Source of the DNA: Microvirga puerhi
Lineage (GTDB): Bacteria > Pseudomonadota > Alphaproteobacteria > Rhizobiales > Beijerinckiaceae
Reading direction: 5' to 3'
DNA: 64,000 nt
Assembly (NCBI RefSeq): GCF_020089865.1
Contig: NZ_JAIRBM010000002.1
Span: 366,244-430,243 of the forward strand
The notes beneath the pieces are model-generated. The model saw nothing but the letters and a program-made list of their open reading frames with translations, did not search any database and was not told the origin of the DNA. A program made the translations under genes and the position numbers. This document shows, one piece after another, positions 1 to 8,974 of the stretch (within the stretch, counting starts at the first letter, position 1; the number at the start of each line of letters is the position of its first letter).

Positions 1-262
1 GAAGGATTTCATCCGTCAGCTCGAAGGTTATGGCCTCACCACAGCCAGCATCCTCTATCGCATGCCCGACCATCCCCACCTCCTGCAGACCTATGTCTGG
101 CAGGAATACGATCTGGCTCCCCGTTTCCCGGTCCTGCTCGCATTCCTGGATTTCTGGCAGAAGGAGTTGGCGGGGCCCTTGCATTCGGTGACCGTGAGCC
201 ATGCCCGGCTGATCCGGCCGGCGGAATTTCGGGCCGTGGACGGAGAAATCAATCTGCACTGA
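1..262 (+). CDS. usg: Usg family protein, C-terminal part (truncated by window start)
   Basis: The frame is open from base 2, so the gene begins before the window; the ATG at 62 is internal. The visible 86 residues contain LTTASILYRMPDHPHLLQTY, then YDLAPRFPVLLAFLDFW and a GPLHSV segment. I recognise this pattern from the small Usg family, first noted beside the trp genes of Caulobacter. The family has no established biochemical function, although the protein is cytosolic and well conserved in alphaproteobacteria. The stop is TGA at 260-262 and no terminator is visible before exoD. The family assignment rests on recalled sequence resemblance, not a search. Confidence 0.8.
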   Translation, partial: KDFIRQLEGYGLTTASILYRMPDHPHLLQTYVWQEYDLAPRFPVLLAFLDFWQKELAGPLHSVTVSHARLIRPAEFRAVDGEINLH

Positions 263-396
263 ATAGGGACGCTGGGGCGGGCCATCTGGCATCTACTCGG
301 GCACTTTGCCCCATCATCGGATTGCGCCCCTTGGCCGCCGGGGCCATCTCAGGTAGAGAGGCGTCTCTTAAGCATCCTCGAACTTGCCGAGGCTTC

Positions 397-993
397 TTGT
401 TTTCCAACGCGCGTACCTCACAGATCCTCGCCGCCCTGGCCGCTCAGCCGGGCGAGCGGCTCACCGTCCGTGACATCATGGGCGTATTGCAGGATCGTGC
501 CTTCGCGCTGCTGATCGTGCTGCTTGCGCTGCCGAACTGCCTGCCCATGCCGCCACCGATCCCACTCGTCTGCGGTCTTCTTCTGGCGCTCGTCGCAGTC
601 CAGATCATCTTCGGGCGCCCATCTCCATGGCTGCCGCGCGCACTTCTCGACCGTTCCATCGCGACCGTCGACGTCGAGCGTGCGGTGACCCGGGCGCTTC
701 CGGTCTTCCGGCGGCTGGAGCGTTTCTCGAAGCCGCGGATGACCTTCCTCGACACGCCCATCGTCATGCGCCTGATGGGCATCGTCATTCTCGTCATGGC
801 TTTCGGACTTCTCTTCGCGCCGCCCTTCGTGGGGCAGATTCCCATGGGGCTCGCCGTCTGCCTCGTCGGCCTCGGCCTCGTGGAGCGCGACGGCGTCGTG
901 GTGGTCAGTGGCCTTATCATCGGCGCCTTCGGCCTGACGCTGAGCCTCGGCTTCATCTACGCGATTTTTTCAGGGCTCGAGACGCTGTTTTAG
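397..993 (+). CDS. exoD: ExoD family exopolysaccharide synthesis membrane protein
   Basis: This is an integral membrane protein of about 198 residues. It has an N-terminal cytosolic segment (ILAALAAQPGERLTVRDIMG), a hydrophobic hairpin containing the proline-rich ALPNCLPMPPPIPL turn, a charged middle section and two or three C-terminal membrane helices. This is the layout of ExoD, which affects exopolysaccharide production and alkaline tolerance in rhizobia; its molecular role is unknown. I chose TTG at 397 because GAGG lies 5 bases upstream and the length fits the family. A TTG at 322 would add 25 residues. The 3' end overlaps the convergent gene at 970-1311 by 24 bases. Confidence 0.8.
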   Translation: MFSNARTSQILAALAAQPGERLTVRDIMGVLQDRAFALLIVLLALPNCLPMPPPIPLVCGLLLALVAVQIIFGRPSPWLPRALLDRSIATVDVERAVTRALPVFRRLERFSKPRMTFLDTPIVMRLMGIVILVMAFGLLFAPPFVGQIPMGLAVCLVGLGLVERDGVVVVSGLIIGAFGLTLSLGFIYAIFSGLETLF

Positions 994-1311
994 GAATAAG
1001 CGGCGCATCAACATGATGTCTTCAAGCGGATCTGCATCGCATAGGCACATGGTAGTTGGCCGCCGCTCCCAGTACGCCAGGGTTTTGAGCAGTACTTGGT
1101 ATTCCTCGGGTATGAACAGAATCGAGCGCCTGAGGGGATAGTCGTTTTTACAGCTGACGATGTTATCCATGCTGGTGCAGGACTGGCCGAACATGAGTTC
1201 GTCCGGCCAAGGATGATATCGCTTGGCTGGAAGCTCCGCCGCTGATCCGACCGATACGAGAGCCAGAGCTGCGCCGACAGCAATCGCTCCAAAGTAGGCT
1301 TTCAACATCAT
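970..1311 (-). CDS. Small secreted protein of unknown function
   Basis: The product is 113 residues with a clear signal peptide: positive Met-Met-Leu-Lys start, a hydrophobic core of about 18 residues and a probable cut after GSAA. The mature part has four cysteines (QSCTSM, VSCKND, MCLC), which would suit disulfides in the periplasm. I recognise no domain. Two adjacent ATG codons (1311 and 1308) make the exact start ambiguous by one residue. The last 24 bases overlap the 3' end of exoD on the other strand. Confidence 0.6.
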   Translation of the reverse strand: MMLKAYFGAIAVGAALALVSVGSAAELPAKRYHPWPDELMFGQSCTSMDNIVSCKNDYPLRRSILFIPEEYQVLLKTLAYWERRPTTMCLCDADPLEDIMLMRRLFLKQRLEP

Positions 1312-1384
1312 GCTCGAAGAATAATTAGTTCGTTGTATCGTTTCAATTAAGGCTTGTTCGCGAGAGCTCCCGCTTAAGCATTAT

Positions 1385-1533
1385 CCCCGTCATTCCGGGG
1401 CCGGGTAGCGGAGCCCGGAACCTATAACCGCTGACAAAGATAGATTAGGAAGCAACGGTACCGTAGCAATCCGTTCTTCAATGCTGGTGTTTATGGGTTC
1501 CGGGTCCGCCTTTGGCGTCCCGGAATGACGGGG
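1385..1533. repeat. REP-like palindromic element abutting the radC stop codon
   Basis: A 149-base element is bounded by perfect 15-base inverted repeats, ccccgtcattccggg at 1385-1399 and its complement at 1519-1533. Inner arms also pair imperfectly (gcggagcccggaacc against gggttccgggtccgc). The right end touches the radC stop codon at 1534-1536 directly. The outer arm recurs at 27806-27887, so this is a dispersed family. Such elements in this order often act as mRNA 3'-end structures; that role here is inference. Confidence 0.75.
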
Positions 1534-2223
1534 TTAGATGAGCTTCATCCCCTTCAAGCTCGCATGACCTTCGCGCCCGACGATGATGTGGTCGTGGACG
1601 ATGATCCCCAACGGGGTCGCGGCATCGATGATCTCTCGCGTCATCTTGATATCGGCGGAGGAGGGGGTCGGATCTCCACTGGGATGATTGTGAACCAAGA
1701 TCAGGGCCGAGGCTGAGAGTTCCAGAGCGCGCTTCACGACCTCGCGCGGATAGACCGGCGTGTGATCGATCGTGCCCGATTGCTGCACCTCGTCAGCGAT
1801 GAGGGCGTTGCGCTTGTCGAGGAACAGGAGGCGAAACTGCTCCTTGTCCATGAAGGCCATGGCCGTGCGGCAATAGTCGATGACGGAGGCCCAGGACGAC
1901 AGCACCGGCCTTTTCGCGACCTCTCCTTTCGCGAGGCGGCGGGCTGAGGCCTCTACGATCTTCAAGTCCGTCACGACGCTCTCGCCGATCCCCTCGACCT
2001 CCATCAGCCGGGCAGGCGAGGCGGCGAGCACCTCGGCGAAGGTGCCGAAACGCTTCATGAGTTCCTTGGCGATCGGCTTCACGTCCCGACGCGGGATGGA
2101 TCGGAAGAGGACGAGCTCCAGGAGCTCATAATCCGGCAGTCCGTCGCCGCCGACCTCGGAAAAGCGCGCGCGCAGCCTGTCCCGATGGCCGTAATAATGG
2201 GGGAGGGTTGATGACTCCGTCAT
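1534..2223 (-). CDS. radC: RadC family protein (MPN/JAB metalloprotease fold)
   Basis: The product has 229 residues, close to the family norm of about 220. The N-terminal half carries a helix-hairpin-helix-like region ([16 protein letters not shown]). The C-terminal half carries the JAMM metal-binding motif [14 protein letters not shown] at residues 178-191 (HxHxSGDxxPSxxD). RadC proteins were once linked to DNA repair, but their real activity is unsettled. I used ATG at 2223 because the family begins near MTESS; an in-frame extension to 2373 would overlap the divergent gene at 2367. The stop abuts the palindromic element at 1385-1533. Confidence 0.92.
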   Translation of the reverse strand: MTESSTLPHYYGHRDRLRARFSEVGGDGLPDYELLELVLFRSIPRRDVKPIAKELMKRFGTFAEVLAASPARLMEVEGIGESVVTDLKIVEASARRLAKGEVAKRPVLSSWASVIDYCRTAMAFMDKEQFRLLFLDKRNALIADEVQQSGTIDHTPVYPREVVKRALELSASALILVHNHPSGDPTPSSADIKMTREIIDAATPLGIIVHDHIIVGREGHASLKGMKLI

Positions 2224-2366
2224 ATCGGCCCGCCGTCGTAGATGGCCCGCACTTTGCCTTTCTGACACGCGCAAACCAACCGAATGACATATGGCATCTC
2301 GCTGGGAATGATCCGAAGGAGACACCGTTATGAAACTAGATAACGTAGAGAGGATGAGATAGGCTC

Positions 2367-2639
2367 GTGTCAAGCACCGATATCGATGGGGGAGCGGTGA
2401 GAACCTACAAGTTCTGGATCATGATCGCCGGGGCCACCGTGATCGCGTCAGCATGTTTGGCCGCGGCAGTCGCTTTTTCTTTCTTCGCCCTCGTCTGCAT
2501 CTCATTCATGAATTTCGATCCAGTGACTTGGATATTCAGGAGCTGGATGGGCGGAGTGATGCTCGTCGTATTTCTCGCCTGGGTTTTCCTAAAATCGTTT
2601 CTAACATCTTACAAACTGATGGTGCGCTACTTCTGGTAG
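2367..2639 (+). CDS. Small two-helix membrane protein of unknown function
   Basis: A GTG-initiated frame of 90 residues encodes two strongly hydrophobic helices (about residues 17-43 and 58-78) and a short C-terminal YKLMVRYFW tail. It is transcribed divergently from radC. A second GTG at 2397 follows a purine-rich stretch and could be the real start. No family is recognised. The hydrophobic pattern is what a real membrane protein would show, but evidence beyond that is thin. Confidence 0.5.
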   Translation: MSSTDIDGGAVRTYKFWIMIAGATVIASACLAAAVAFSFFALVCISFMNFDPVTWIFRSWMGGVMLVVFLAWVFLKSFLTSYKLMVRYFW

Positions 2640-2666
2640 TGGCGCACCATAATGCCGCATATCTGA

Positions 2667-3488
2667 TCAACCCGCCGCGTAAGGCGGCTTGTCGTAGCCC
2701 TTCGGCGAAAGGGTGAAGATTTCGACGCCGGTCTCGGTGACGCCGACGGTGTGCTCGAACTGGGCCGAGAGCGACCGGTCGCGAGTAACAGCTGTCCAGC
2801 CGTCGGACAGGACCTTCACCTGGGGACGGCCGATATTGATCATCGGCTCGATGGTGAACAGCATGCCGGGCTTCAGCTCGACGTTATAGGCCGGCTCCAC
2901 ATAGTGCAGGATGGTCGGCGAATCGTGGAAAACCCGGCCGAGGCCGTGGCCGCAGAAGTCCCGCACCACCGAGCAGCGTTCGGATTCCGCATAAGTCTGG
3001 ATCGCCGCGCCGATGTCGTTGGTGGTGGCGCCGGGACGAACCGTGGCGATGCCGCGCATCATGGCTTCGTAGGTGATCTCGCACAGGCGCTGGGCCCGGC
3101 GAGGCACGTCGCCGACATAGAACATCCGGCTCGAATCGCCGTGCCAGCCGTCGAGGATCACGGTCATGTCGATATTGACGATGTCGCCGTCCCGCAGCGG
3201 CTTGTCGTTGGGAATCCCGTGGCAGACCACATGGTTGATCGAGGTGCAGATGGTCTTGGTGTAGCCGCGGTAGTGAAGGCAGGCCGGATAGGCGCCGTGA
3301 TCGCGGATGAACTCGAAGGACAGCCGGTCGAGGGCGTCGGTCGTCACGCCGGGCTTGACCTTTTCGACGAGCATGTCCAGCGCCTCGGCAGCCAGGCGGC
3401 CGGCACGGCGCATGGCCTCGAAGGCCTCCGGGCCGTGGAGCGGGATCTCGGCGGCACGCCTGCGTTCGATGGTTTCGGTCTCGGTCAT
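2667..3488 (-). CDS. map: Type I methionine aminopeptidase
   Basis: The enzyme removes the initiator methionine from nascent proteins in the cytosol. The 273-residue product shows all five metal ligands in context: Asp in NIDMT, Asp in HGDSSRMF, His in CGHGLGRVFHD, Glu in FTIEPM and Glu in QFEHTV. The substrate-pocket motif YRGYTKTICTSINHVVCHG is intact. ATG at 3488 fits the family start; the frame remains open upstream to 3596 but that stretch has no family character. A purine-rich stretch (GGACCGAGA) directly precedes the ATG. Loss of function is normally lethal, so this is likely essential. Confidence 0.96.
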   Translation of the reverse strand: MTETETIERRRAAEIPLHGPEAFEAMRRAGRLAAEALDMLVEKVKPGVTTDALDRLSFEFIRDHGAYPACLHYRGYTKTICTSINHVVCHGIPNDKPLRDGDIVNIDMTVILDGWHGDSSRMFYVGDVPRRAQRLCEITYEAMMRGIATVRPGATTNDIGAAIQTYAESERCSVVRDFCGHGLGRVFHDSPTILHYVEPAYNVELKPGMLFTIEPMINIGRPQVKVLSDGWTAVTRDRSLSAQFEHTVGVTETGVEIFTLSPKGYDKPPYAAG

Positions 3489-3636
3489 TCTCGGTCCTTG
3501 GGTGGTCTTCCGAATGTAAGGATTGGCGCGTCCGAAGCAAGCAAAGAGAGCCTCCGGCTTGCGATTGGAGCGCGGGGGTGTCATGACCTGCCGCAACTTT
3601 TCGCTGGTTCGCCGGCCCGACGGTTTAGAAGACGAT

Positions 3637-4461
3637 ATGAACGATCCACGCCCCTACGGCGCCTATGCGCCCTCCGGCCTGGCGAATTTCGCCATTGCCG
3701 GCACGCGCCGCCTGCCGCAGCGCTGGGCCACCCGCCGCATCGCACTCATGCTGCGCCATCTGGTGCTATATTCCCTCAAAGGCGCCCCGATCGACGTCGA
3801 GACGTTCGGCGTGCGCATGCGGCTGCACCCTTACAACAACGTGTGCGAGAAGCGCATTCTCTTCACGCCGCAATATTTCGACCCGGCGGAGCTTGACCTT
3901 CTCGCTTCCCGCATCGAGGAGGGCTTCACCTTCGTGGATGTGGGCTCGAACGTGGGCTGGTACGCGCTTTTCGTCGCAGCCCGCGCCGGCGCGAAGGCGA
4001 AGATCCTGGCCATCGAGCCGCAACCGGAAGTCTTCGACCGACTGACCTACAATATCCGCCAGAACCCGTTCGGCACGGTGAAGGCCGTTGCCTGCGCCGT
4101 CGCTGACAAGACCGGGGAGCTGACCCTCTTCCTCGATCCGAACAACCGGGGCGAGTCGAGCGTGAAGATCGTCAGCTCGAGTCAGACGGATGCGATCCGG
4201 GTTCCTGCCGTTACGTTGCTGGATCTGCTCAACCGGGAAGGCTTCACTCGCATCGACGCGGTCAAGCTCGACGTGGAGGGGGCAGAGGACCTGATTCTCG
4301 ACCCGTTCTTCCGCGATGCGCCCGCCTCGCTCTACCCGAAGCTGTTCATCATCGAGGATGGGCGGGACAAGTGGCAGATCGACCTGCCGGAGCTTCTCCG
4401 CGCGAAGGGCTACCGGGTCATCCTTCAGACGCGGATGAACCTGGTGTTCGAGCGGGAGTGA
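3637..4461 (+). CDS. FkbM family SAM-dependent methyltransferase
   Basis: The 274-residue product has the SAM-binding motif FVDVGSNVGWYALF at residues 99-112 and an acidic second motif (AIEPQPEVFDRL). The later VTLLDLLNREG and IDAVKLDVEGAE motifs are diagnostic of FkbM methyltransferases. Family members usually O-methylate sugars or small molecules; the substrate here is unknown. ATG at 3637 was preferred because the upstream in-frame extension to 3523 overlaps the map promoter region. The gene is divergent from map and convergent with sfsA. Confidence 0.85.
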   Translation: MNDPRPYGAYAPSGLANFAIAGTRRLPQRWATRRIALMLRHLVLYSLKGAPIDVETFGVRMRLHPYNNVCEKRILFTPQYFDPAELDLLASRIEEGFTFVDVGSNVGWYALFVAARAGAKAKILAIEPQPEVFDRLTYNIRQNPFGTVKAVACAVADKTGELTLFLDPNNRGESSVKIVSSSQTDAIRVPAVTLLDLLNREGFTRIDAVKLDVEGAEDLILDPFFRDAPASLYPKLFIIEDGRDKWQIDLPELLRAKGYRVILQTRMNLVFERE

Positions 4462-4467
4462 TGGTCG

Positions 4468-4564
4468 CTAGAGCATTTTTCGGCGAAGTGGGTCCGGTTC
4501 GCCGTCAAAAAATGCGGCACATCAAAGAAAAGAGATGATTCCACGTTAGTGGAAACAGCTCTAG
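4468..4564. repeat. Dispersed palindromic repeat with 7-base terminal inverted repeats
   Basis: The element starts ctagagc (4468-4474) and ends gctctag (4558-4564). Inside, gcatttttcggcgaa pairs imperfectly with ttcgccgtcaaaaaatgc around a gtgggtccgg centre. The right terminal repeat contains the sfsA stop codon (complement of cta at 4561-4563). The core gaagtgggtccggtt resembles the core of the element near 13378-13433, suggesting one family that is common in Hyphomicrobiales genomes. Confidence 0.7.
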
Positions 4565-5280
4565 CGCGGCGTCACGATCTCGATCGGATGGTCGATCGTG
4601 ACCTCGTCAGGCGAGATGCGGCAGATATAGGCATAGGACTCGACCCCCACCGCCAGAGCGTGGCGGAAGGCCTTGTCGTAGGCAGGGTCGATATCGCGGG
4701 CGACGTCGAAGCGGCCGGCCCGCATCTGGATGACATAGACCAGGGCCGCGCGCGCGCCGGACGCGACCATGTCCGCCAGCTCGTAGAGGTGCTTGGCGCT
4801 TCTCGCCGCGACGCAATCGGGAAACTCGGCGAAGCCGTCCTCGCGCATGAGGTGGCAGTTCTTCACCTCCAGATAGCAGGGCGGGGCGCCTTCCTTCTCC
4901 AACAGGAAGTCGATCCGGCTGTTGCGGCCGTACTTGACCTCCGGCCGCACGCGATCATACCCCGCGAAAGGCGCAAGCCGGTCCTCGCGCAGGGCCTCCG
5001 CGACCAGCAGGTTCGGGCGGGAAGTGTTGATGCCGACGAGCTGAAGCGGCCCGCCTCCGGCCGCAACCTCGACGAATTCCCAGTTATAGCCGAGCTTCCG
5101 CTTCGGGTTCGAGGCGCGGGAGAGCAGAACCCTCGATCCCGGCTCCTTCAAGCCCAGCATCGCGCCCGGATTGGCGCAATGGGCGGTGATCTTCTCTCCC
5201 GTGTCGAGAACCACATCCGCCAGGAAGCGCTTGTAACGCTCGATGAGACGCCCACCGATCAGGGGCTCGTGAAAACGCAT
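4561..5280 (-). CDS. sfsA: SfsA family DNA/RNA-binding protein (sugar fermentation stimulation homolog)
   Basis: The product has 239 residues, the normal SfsA length. Recognisable segments are KRYKRFLADV-like RYKRFLADVVL, AHCANPGAMLGL, the SRASNPKRKLGY basic stretch, SRIDFLLE and CYLEVKNCHLM. The SRIDF and EVKN segments look like a PD-(D/E)XK nuclease-like core, consistent with the family's DNA-binding behaviour. In E. coli the protein was linked to maltose metabolism, but its mechanism is unclear. The stop codon lies inside the terminal repeat of the element at 4468-4564. The next gene upstream, at 5400, is divergent. Confidence 0.93.
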   Translation of the reverse strand: MRFHEPLIGGRLIERYKRFLADVVLDTGEKITAHCANPGAMLGLKEPGSRVLLSRASNPKRKLGYNWEFVEVAAGGGPLQLVGINTSRPNLLVAEALREDRLAPFAGYDRVRPEVKYGRNSRIDFLLEKEGAPPCYLEVKNCHLMREDGFAEFPDCVAARSAKHLYELADMVASGARAALVYVIQMRAGRFDVARDIDPAYDKAFRHALAVGVESYAYICRISPDEVTIDHPIEIVTPR

Positions 5281-5399
5281 GACGATCCATGTCTTGATGA
5301 AAGAGCCTCCCTAGCAGGGGAGAAGCCCGCCCTTCAACCGCAGCCTTGCTTGAGAAATGGCGCATTGAGCGCTAAACGCCCTCAAAAGGACCCTTGCCC

Positions 5400-6146
5400 A
5401 TGGCCGTTTCCGTCACTGCCGCCCTGCTCATCATCGGCGATGAGATCCTCACCGGCCGGACCAAAGACAAGAACATTGGCTATATCGCCGAGTACCTGAT
5501 GGGCATCGGCATCGACCTGCGCGAAGTTCGGATCGTCCCTGACGTGGAGGAGGAGATCGTCGCGGCCGTCAATGCCCTGCGCCAGCGCTATACCTATCTG
5601 TTCACCACCGGCGGCATCGGCCCGACCCACGACGACATCACGGCCGACAGCGTCGCCAAGGCGCTCGGGGTAGGGATCGGTTACGATCCCCGCGCGGTTG
5701 CCATGCTGCGAGAGCGCTATCCCGAAAACGAGCTGAACGAGGCGCGGATGCGCATGGCGCGCATTCCCGACTGTGCCGATCTCATCGAGAACCCGATTTC
5801 CAAGGCGCCCGGTTTCCGGATCGAGAACGTCTTCGTCATGGCCGGCGTGCCGGCGATCATGCAGGTCATGCTCGACAGCATCGCCCCAACGCTCGAGACC
5901 GGCGCCAAGATGATCTCGACGATGATCGAGGCGGAGGGGATACCGGAAGGCCATTATGCCGAGGGCCTTGCAGCCATCGCGGCGGGCGAGCCCCGCGTGT
6001 CCATCGGGTCCTACCCCTCGTTTTCGGCCAGCGGATTTCGCAACCAGATCGTCGTGCGTGGAAAGGACGCCGCGGCGGTCGAGGAAGCATCCGCCGCCGT
6101 CCGTGCATTGCTCGGCCGCCTGAGGGGCGACCGTAGCCCTCTTTGA
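5400..6146 (+). CDS. CinA-like / MoaB-fold molybdopterin-binding domain protein
   Basis: The 248-residue product contains [16 protein letters not shown] at residues 10-25 and the pterin-binding motif [11 protein letters not shown] at 69-79, both typical of the MoCF_biosynth (MoaB/MogA/CinA N-terminal) fold. The C-terminal deamidase domain of full-length CinA (about 415 residues) is absent, so calling it competence/damage-inducible protein A is by homology only. ATG at 5400 follows AAGGA with suitable spacing. The gene leads a likely operon with gpt 37 bases downstream. Confidence 0.88.
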   Translation: MAVSVTAALLIIGDEILTGRTKDKNIGYIAEYLMGIGIDLREVRIVPDVEEEIVAAVNALRQRYTYLFTTGGIGPTHDDITADSVAKALGVGIGYDPRAVAMLRERYPENELNEARMRMARIPDCADLIENPISKAPGFRIENVFVMAGVPAIMQVMLDSIAPTLETGAKMISTMIEAEGIPEGHYAEGLAAIAAGEPRVSIGSYPSFSASGFRNQIVVRGKDAAAVEEASAAVRALLGRLRGDRSPL

Positions 6147-6183
6147 ATTTGCCACCATCCATCCAGCCCTGCGAGCAAGCCCG

Positions 6184-6690
6184 ATGTCTCCCACCTCTCC
6201 CAAAGCCTTCCCCGTCTCCTGGGATCAGTTCCACCGCGACGCCCGCGCCCTGGCGTGGCGTCTGGCGGCGGCTGGTCCCTTCGAAGCCATCGTCTGCATC
6301 ACCCGCGGCGGCCTCGTCCCGGCCGCCATCGTGGCCCGCGAGCTCGATGTCCGCCTGATCGAGAGCGTCTGCATCGCGAGCTATCATGACTACAAGAGCC
6401 AGGGCGAGCTCATGGTCCTCAAGGACATCGCCCCCTCGATCAAGGCGCTCGGCGACGGCTCGGGCAAGGGTGTTCTGGTGGTCGACGATCTGACCGATAC
6501 CGGCAAGACCGCCAAAATGGTGCGGGACATGCTGCCGAACGCCCATTTCGCGACCGTCTACGCCAAGCCGGCAGGCCGCCCGGTGGTTGATACATTCGTC
6601 ACGGAAGTGAGCCAGGATACCTGGATCTACTTCCCCTGGGACATGGGGCTGGCCTATCAGGCCCCGATCCGCGAGGGTTCTGCGGGCTAG
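6184..6690 (+). CDS. gpt: Xanthine phosphoribosyltransferase
   Basis: The enzyme transfers phosphoribose from PRPP to xanthine or guanine in purine salvage. The 168-residue product has [18 protein letters not shown] at residues 38-55 and the PRPP-binding motif [13 protein letters not shown] at 97-109. The segment WIYFPWDM near the C-terminus is typical of Gpt. Length fits the family (about 152-170). It sits 37 bases after the cinA-like gene and 24 bases before the acyl-activating gene, implying co-transcription. Confidence 0.92.
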   Translation: MSPTSPKAFPVSWDQFHRDARALAWRLAAAGPFEAIVCITRGGLVPAAIVARELDVRLIESVCIASYHDYKSQGELMVLKDIAPSIKALGDGSGKGVLVVDDLTDTGKTAKMVRDMLPNAHFATVYAKPAGRPVVDTFVTEVSQDTWIYFPWDMGLAYQAPIREGSAG

Positions 6691-6714
6691 TTCCTACGGC
6701 AAGAGGAGGGCGGT

Positions 6715-8274
6715 TTGGCCGAATTCGACGTCGCGTCCACGCGCAAGAGCCTGTTTTCCGCCCTTCTCGATGCGCGGGACCGCTTCGGCGGCGACAAGGT
6801 CGCCCTGGAAGACCTGGAACGTCAGCCCATCACCTTCGGCCGCCTCGTCCTCGGTTCGCTGCTTTTGGGGCGAAAACTCGCGAATCGGATCGCGCCGGGT
6901 GAGATCGTCGGGGTGCTGTTGCCGAACGTCCAGGCGATTGCCGTCACCCTATTCGGGCTCAATGCCTTCGGTCGCGTACCGGCCTTCCTGAACTTCACGG
7001 CCGGTATCAAGAACCTCAAGGCGGCCTGCGAAATCGGGCAGATCCGGACCATCGTGACATCCCGCCGCTTCATCGAGCAGAGCAAGCTCGACGATGTGCT
7101 GGCAGATTTGAGCGAAGGCCGGGAGATCCTCTATCTCGAAGATGCACGGGCCGGGATTACCAGCTTCGACAAGGTTCGGGCCCTTTTCGAGAGCTGGTGG
7201 GCGCGACGGATTCATCGGAGAGCGGGAATAGGGCCCGACGACGCGGCGGTGGTGCTGTTCACATCGGGGTCGGAGGGCAAGCCGAAGGGCGTCGTGCTGT
7301 CGAATGCCAACCTCGTCGCCAACGCCTATCAGGTGAAGGCGCATGCCGGCGGCGTCCTGAAGGACGACGATGTTTTCTTCAATCCTCTGCCGGTCTTCCA
7401 CTCCTTCGGCCTTACGGCGGGGTTGCTGACGCCCGTTCTCAACGGAATGAAGTCGGTGCTCTATCCGAGCCCGCTGCATTATCGCCAGATCCCGAAGCTC
7501 GTCGCGGGGACGCGGGCGACGATCATGCTGGCGACGGACACGTTCCTGCAAGGCTATGCCCGGGCCGCCGGAGAGAACGACCTTTCGAGCGTGCGCTACG
7601 TGATCGCCGGGGCGGAGCGCGTGAAGGAGGAAACACGCGCTCTCTGGAGCCGCCACGGCACGGTGATCCTCGAAGGCTACGGGGCGACGGAATGCTCGCC
7701 GGTCATCGCCGTCAGCCTGCCCGACCGCAACCGACCGGGAACGGTTGGCCCGCTGCTTCCCGGCATCGAGCCGCGCCTCGATCCCGTCGAGGGCGTCCAT
7801 GAGGGCGGGCGGTTCTTCGTGCGCGGCCCCAACGTGATGAAGGGCTATCTGGATCCGGACCGTCCCGGCGCGATCCTGCCGCCTGCAGATGGTTGGCACG
7901 ATACGGGGGATATCGTCTCGATCGATGCTGCCGGCCTCGTGAGCATCCTTGGTCGCGCGAAACGCTTCGCGAAGATCGGAGGCGAGATGGTTTCGCTCGC
8001 CGCCATCGAAACCGTGGCGCAGAGCCTGTGGCCCACCTTCAATCACGTGGTCGTGGCCCTGCCGGATCCGCGCAAGGGCGAGCAGGTGATCCTGATCACG
8101 GATAAGCCGGATGCGGACCGCGATGAGCTTCTGCGGCACGCCCGCGACCAGGGCTTTCCTGAGTTGTGGGTGCCGAAGGCGATTTTGGTATCCGCCATTC
8201 CGGTCCTGGGCTCGGGCAAGACCGATTACGCAGGTGCCGTCGAGATGGCCCGGCGCCTCCAGCCGATGCTCTGA
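6715..8274 (+). CDS. AMP-binding acyl-CoA/acyl-ACP synthetase family protein
   Basis: The 519-residue product is an adenylate-forming enzyme. It has the nucleotide-binding loop FTSGSEGKPKGVVLS starting near residue 182, the YGATECSP motif near 320, and the GWHDTGDI and RAKRFAKIGGEMVS motifs toward the C-terminus. The sequence resembles the ligase half of Aas (acyl-ACP synthetase), which reactivates fatty acids for phospholipid repair, but the acyltransferase half is absent. The start is TTG at 6715, chosen because AAGAGGAGGG lies just upstream. Substrate chain length cannot be read from sequence. Confidence 0.87.
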   Translation: MAEFDVASTRKSLFSALLDARDRFGGDKVALEDLERQPITFGRLVLGSLLLGRKLANRIAPGEIVGVLLPNVQAIAVTLFGLNAFGRVPAFLNFTAGIKNLKAACEIGQIRTIVTSRRFIEQSKLDDVLADLSEGREILYLEDARAGITSFDKVRALFESWWARRIHRRAGIGPDDAAVVLFTSGSEGKPKGVVLSNANLVANAYQVKAHAGGVLKDDDVFFNPLPVFHSFGLTAGLLTPVLNGMKSVLYPSPLHYRQIPKLVAGTRATIMLATDTFLQGYARAAGENDLSSVRYVIAGAERVKEETRALWSRHGTVILEGYGATECSPVIAVSLPDRNRPGTVGPLLPGIEPRLDPVEGVHEGGRFFVRGPNVMKGYLDPDRPGAILPPADGWHDTGDIVSIDAAGLVSILGRAKRFAKIGGEMVSLAAIETVAQSLWPTFNHVVVALPDPRKGEQVILITDKPDADRDELLRHARDQGFPELWVPKAILVSAIPVLGSGKTDYAGAVEMARRLQPML

Positions 8275-8384
8275 GATCCGGCATCGGACGGATCTTCTGC
8301 TCACAAGTCGGTGTTGTCCGATAGGCCGATGTCGGCTTCTCTCTAGTTTGGTGTGAAGCGGTGCATCTCGTTCGGACGAGTAGG

Positions 8385-8681
8385 ATGAAAAAGCTTCTCT
8401 GGATTCTCGCCTTCTCGATGCTTGCCATGACAGTTGCGGAGGCGCAGCAGCGGCCCTTCACGCCGTCTCTGCCGTGCCGGCAGGTGCAGCAGATCGTCGG
8501 CTCCCATGGCGCGGCGGTTTTGGGTACCGGCACCCATACCTACGACCGGTTCGTGCGCGATCGAAATTTCTGCCAGATCGACGAATATCTCGAGCCCGCC
8601 TGGGTGCCGGCCCGCGATACGCCTCAATGCCCGGTCGGGTACCGGTGCAAGAGCGGTCCTCCGGACTTCTTCGACTGGTAA
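8385..8681 (+). CDS. Small secreted cysteine-containing protein of unknown function
   Basis: The 98-residue product begins MKKLLWILAFSMLAMTVAEA, a textbook signal peptide with likely cleavage before QQRP. The mature part has four cysteines (LPCRQV, FCQID, QCPVGYRC), which suggests two disulfides in the periplasm. ATG at 8385 follows TAGG and was chosen over an upstream GTG because it starts the signal peptide. No domain family is recognised. Confidence 0.65.
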   Translation: MKKLLWILAFSMLAMTVAEAQQRPFTPSLPCRQVQQIVGSHGAAVLGTGTHTYDRFVRDRNFCQIDEYLEPAWVPARDTPQCPVGYRCKSGPPDFFDW

Positions 8682-8763
8682 TCAGGCCTTGTCGGCCAAG
8701 CCTGCGAATCGCTCATTTTGATCTATCTGGCTCCCGAAATTACTCGGGGTGACGGTGGCAAAT

Positions 8764-8778
8764 GTGCCGTTGCGGCAC
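8764..8778. promoter_or_regulatory. Small hairpin in the porin upstream region
   Basis: A perfect inverted repeat, gtgccg-ttg-cggcac, lies about 200 bases before the porin start. The 293 bases between 8681 and 8975 contain no gene and are less GC-rich than their surroundings, as expected for a strong promoter and long leader. Whether this hairpin is an operator or a chance match is not known. Confidence 0.3.
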
Positions 8779-8974
8779 TTTGTGGCCGTTTTGCAACATG
8801 CGTCCAAACAATCGATTCCCGACCCTAGAATGGCCAATTTTTGGGCAAAAAGCCCCCAACTTGAACATGCCTGCCTCCGAGCAGCGATTGCCTTAACAAG
8901 CTTGGCCTGAATAGTGTTGCTTTCAAGCCTGGGGGCCGATCGTCCTCGAGGAGTTCACGAGAGTGGAGATTTTC

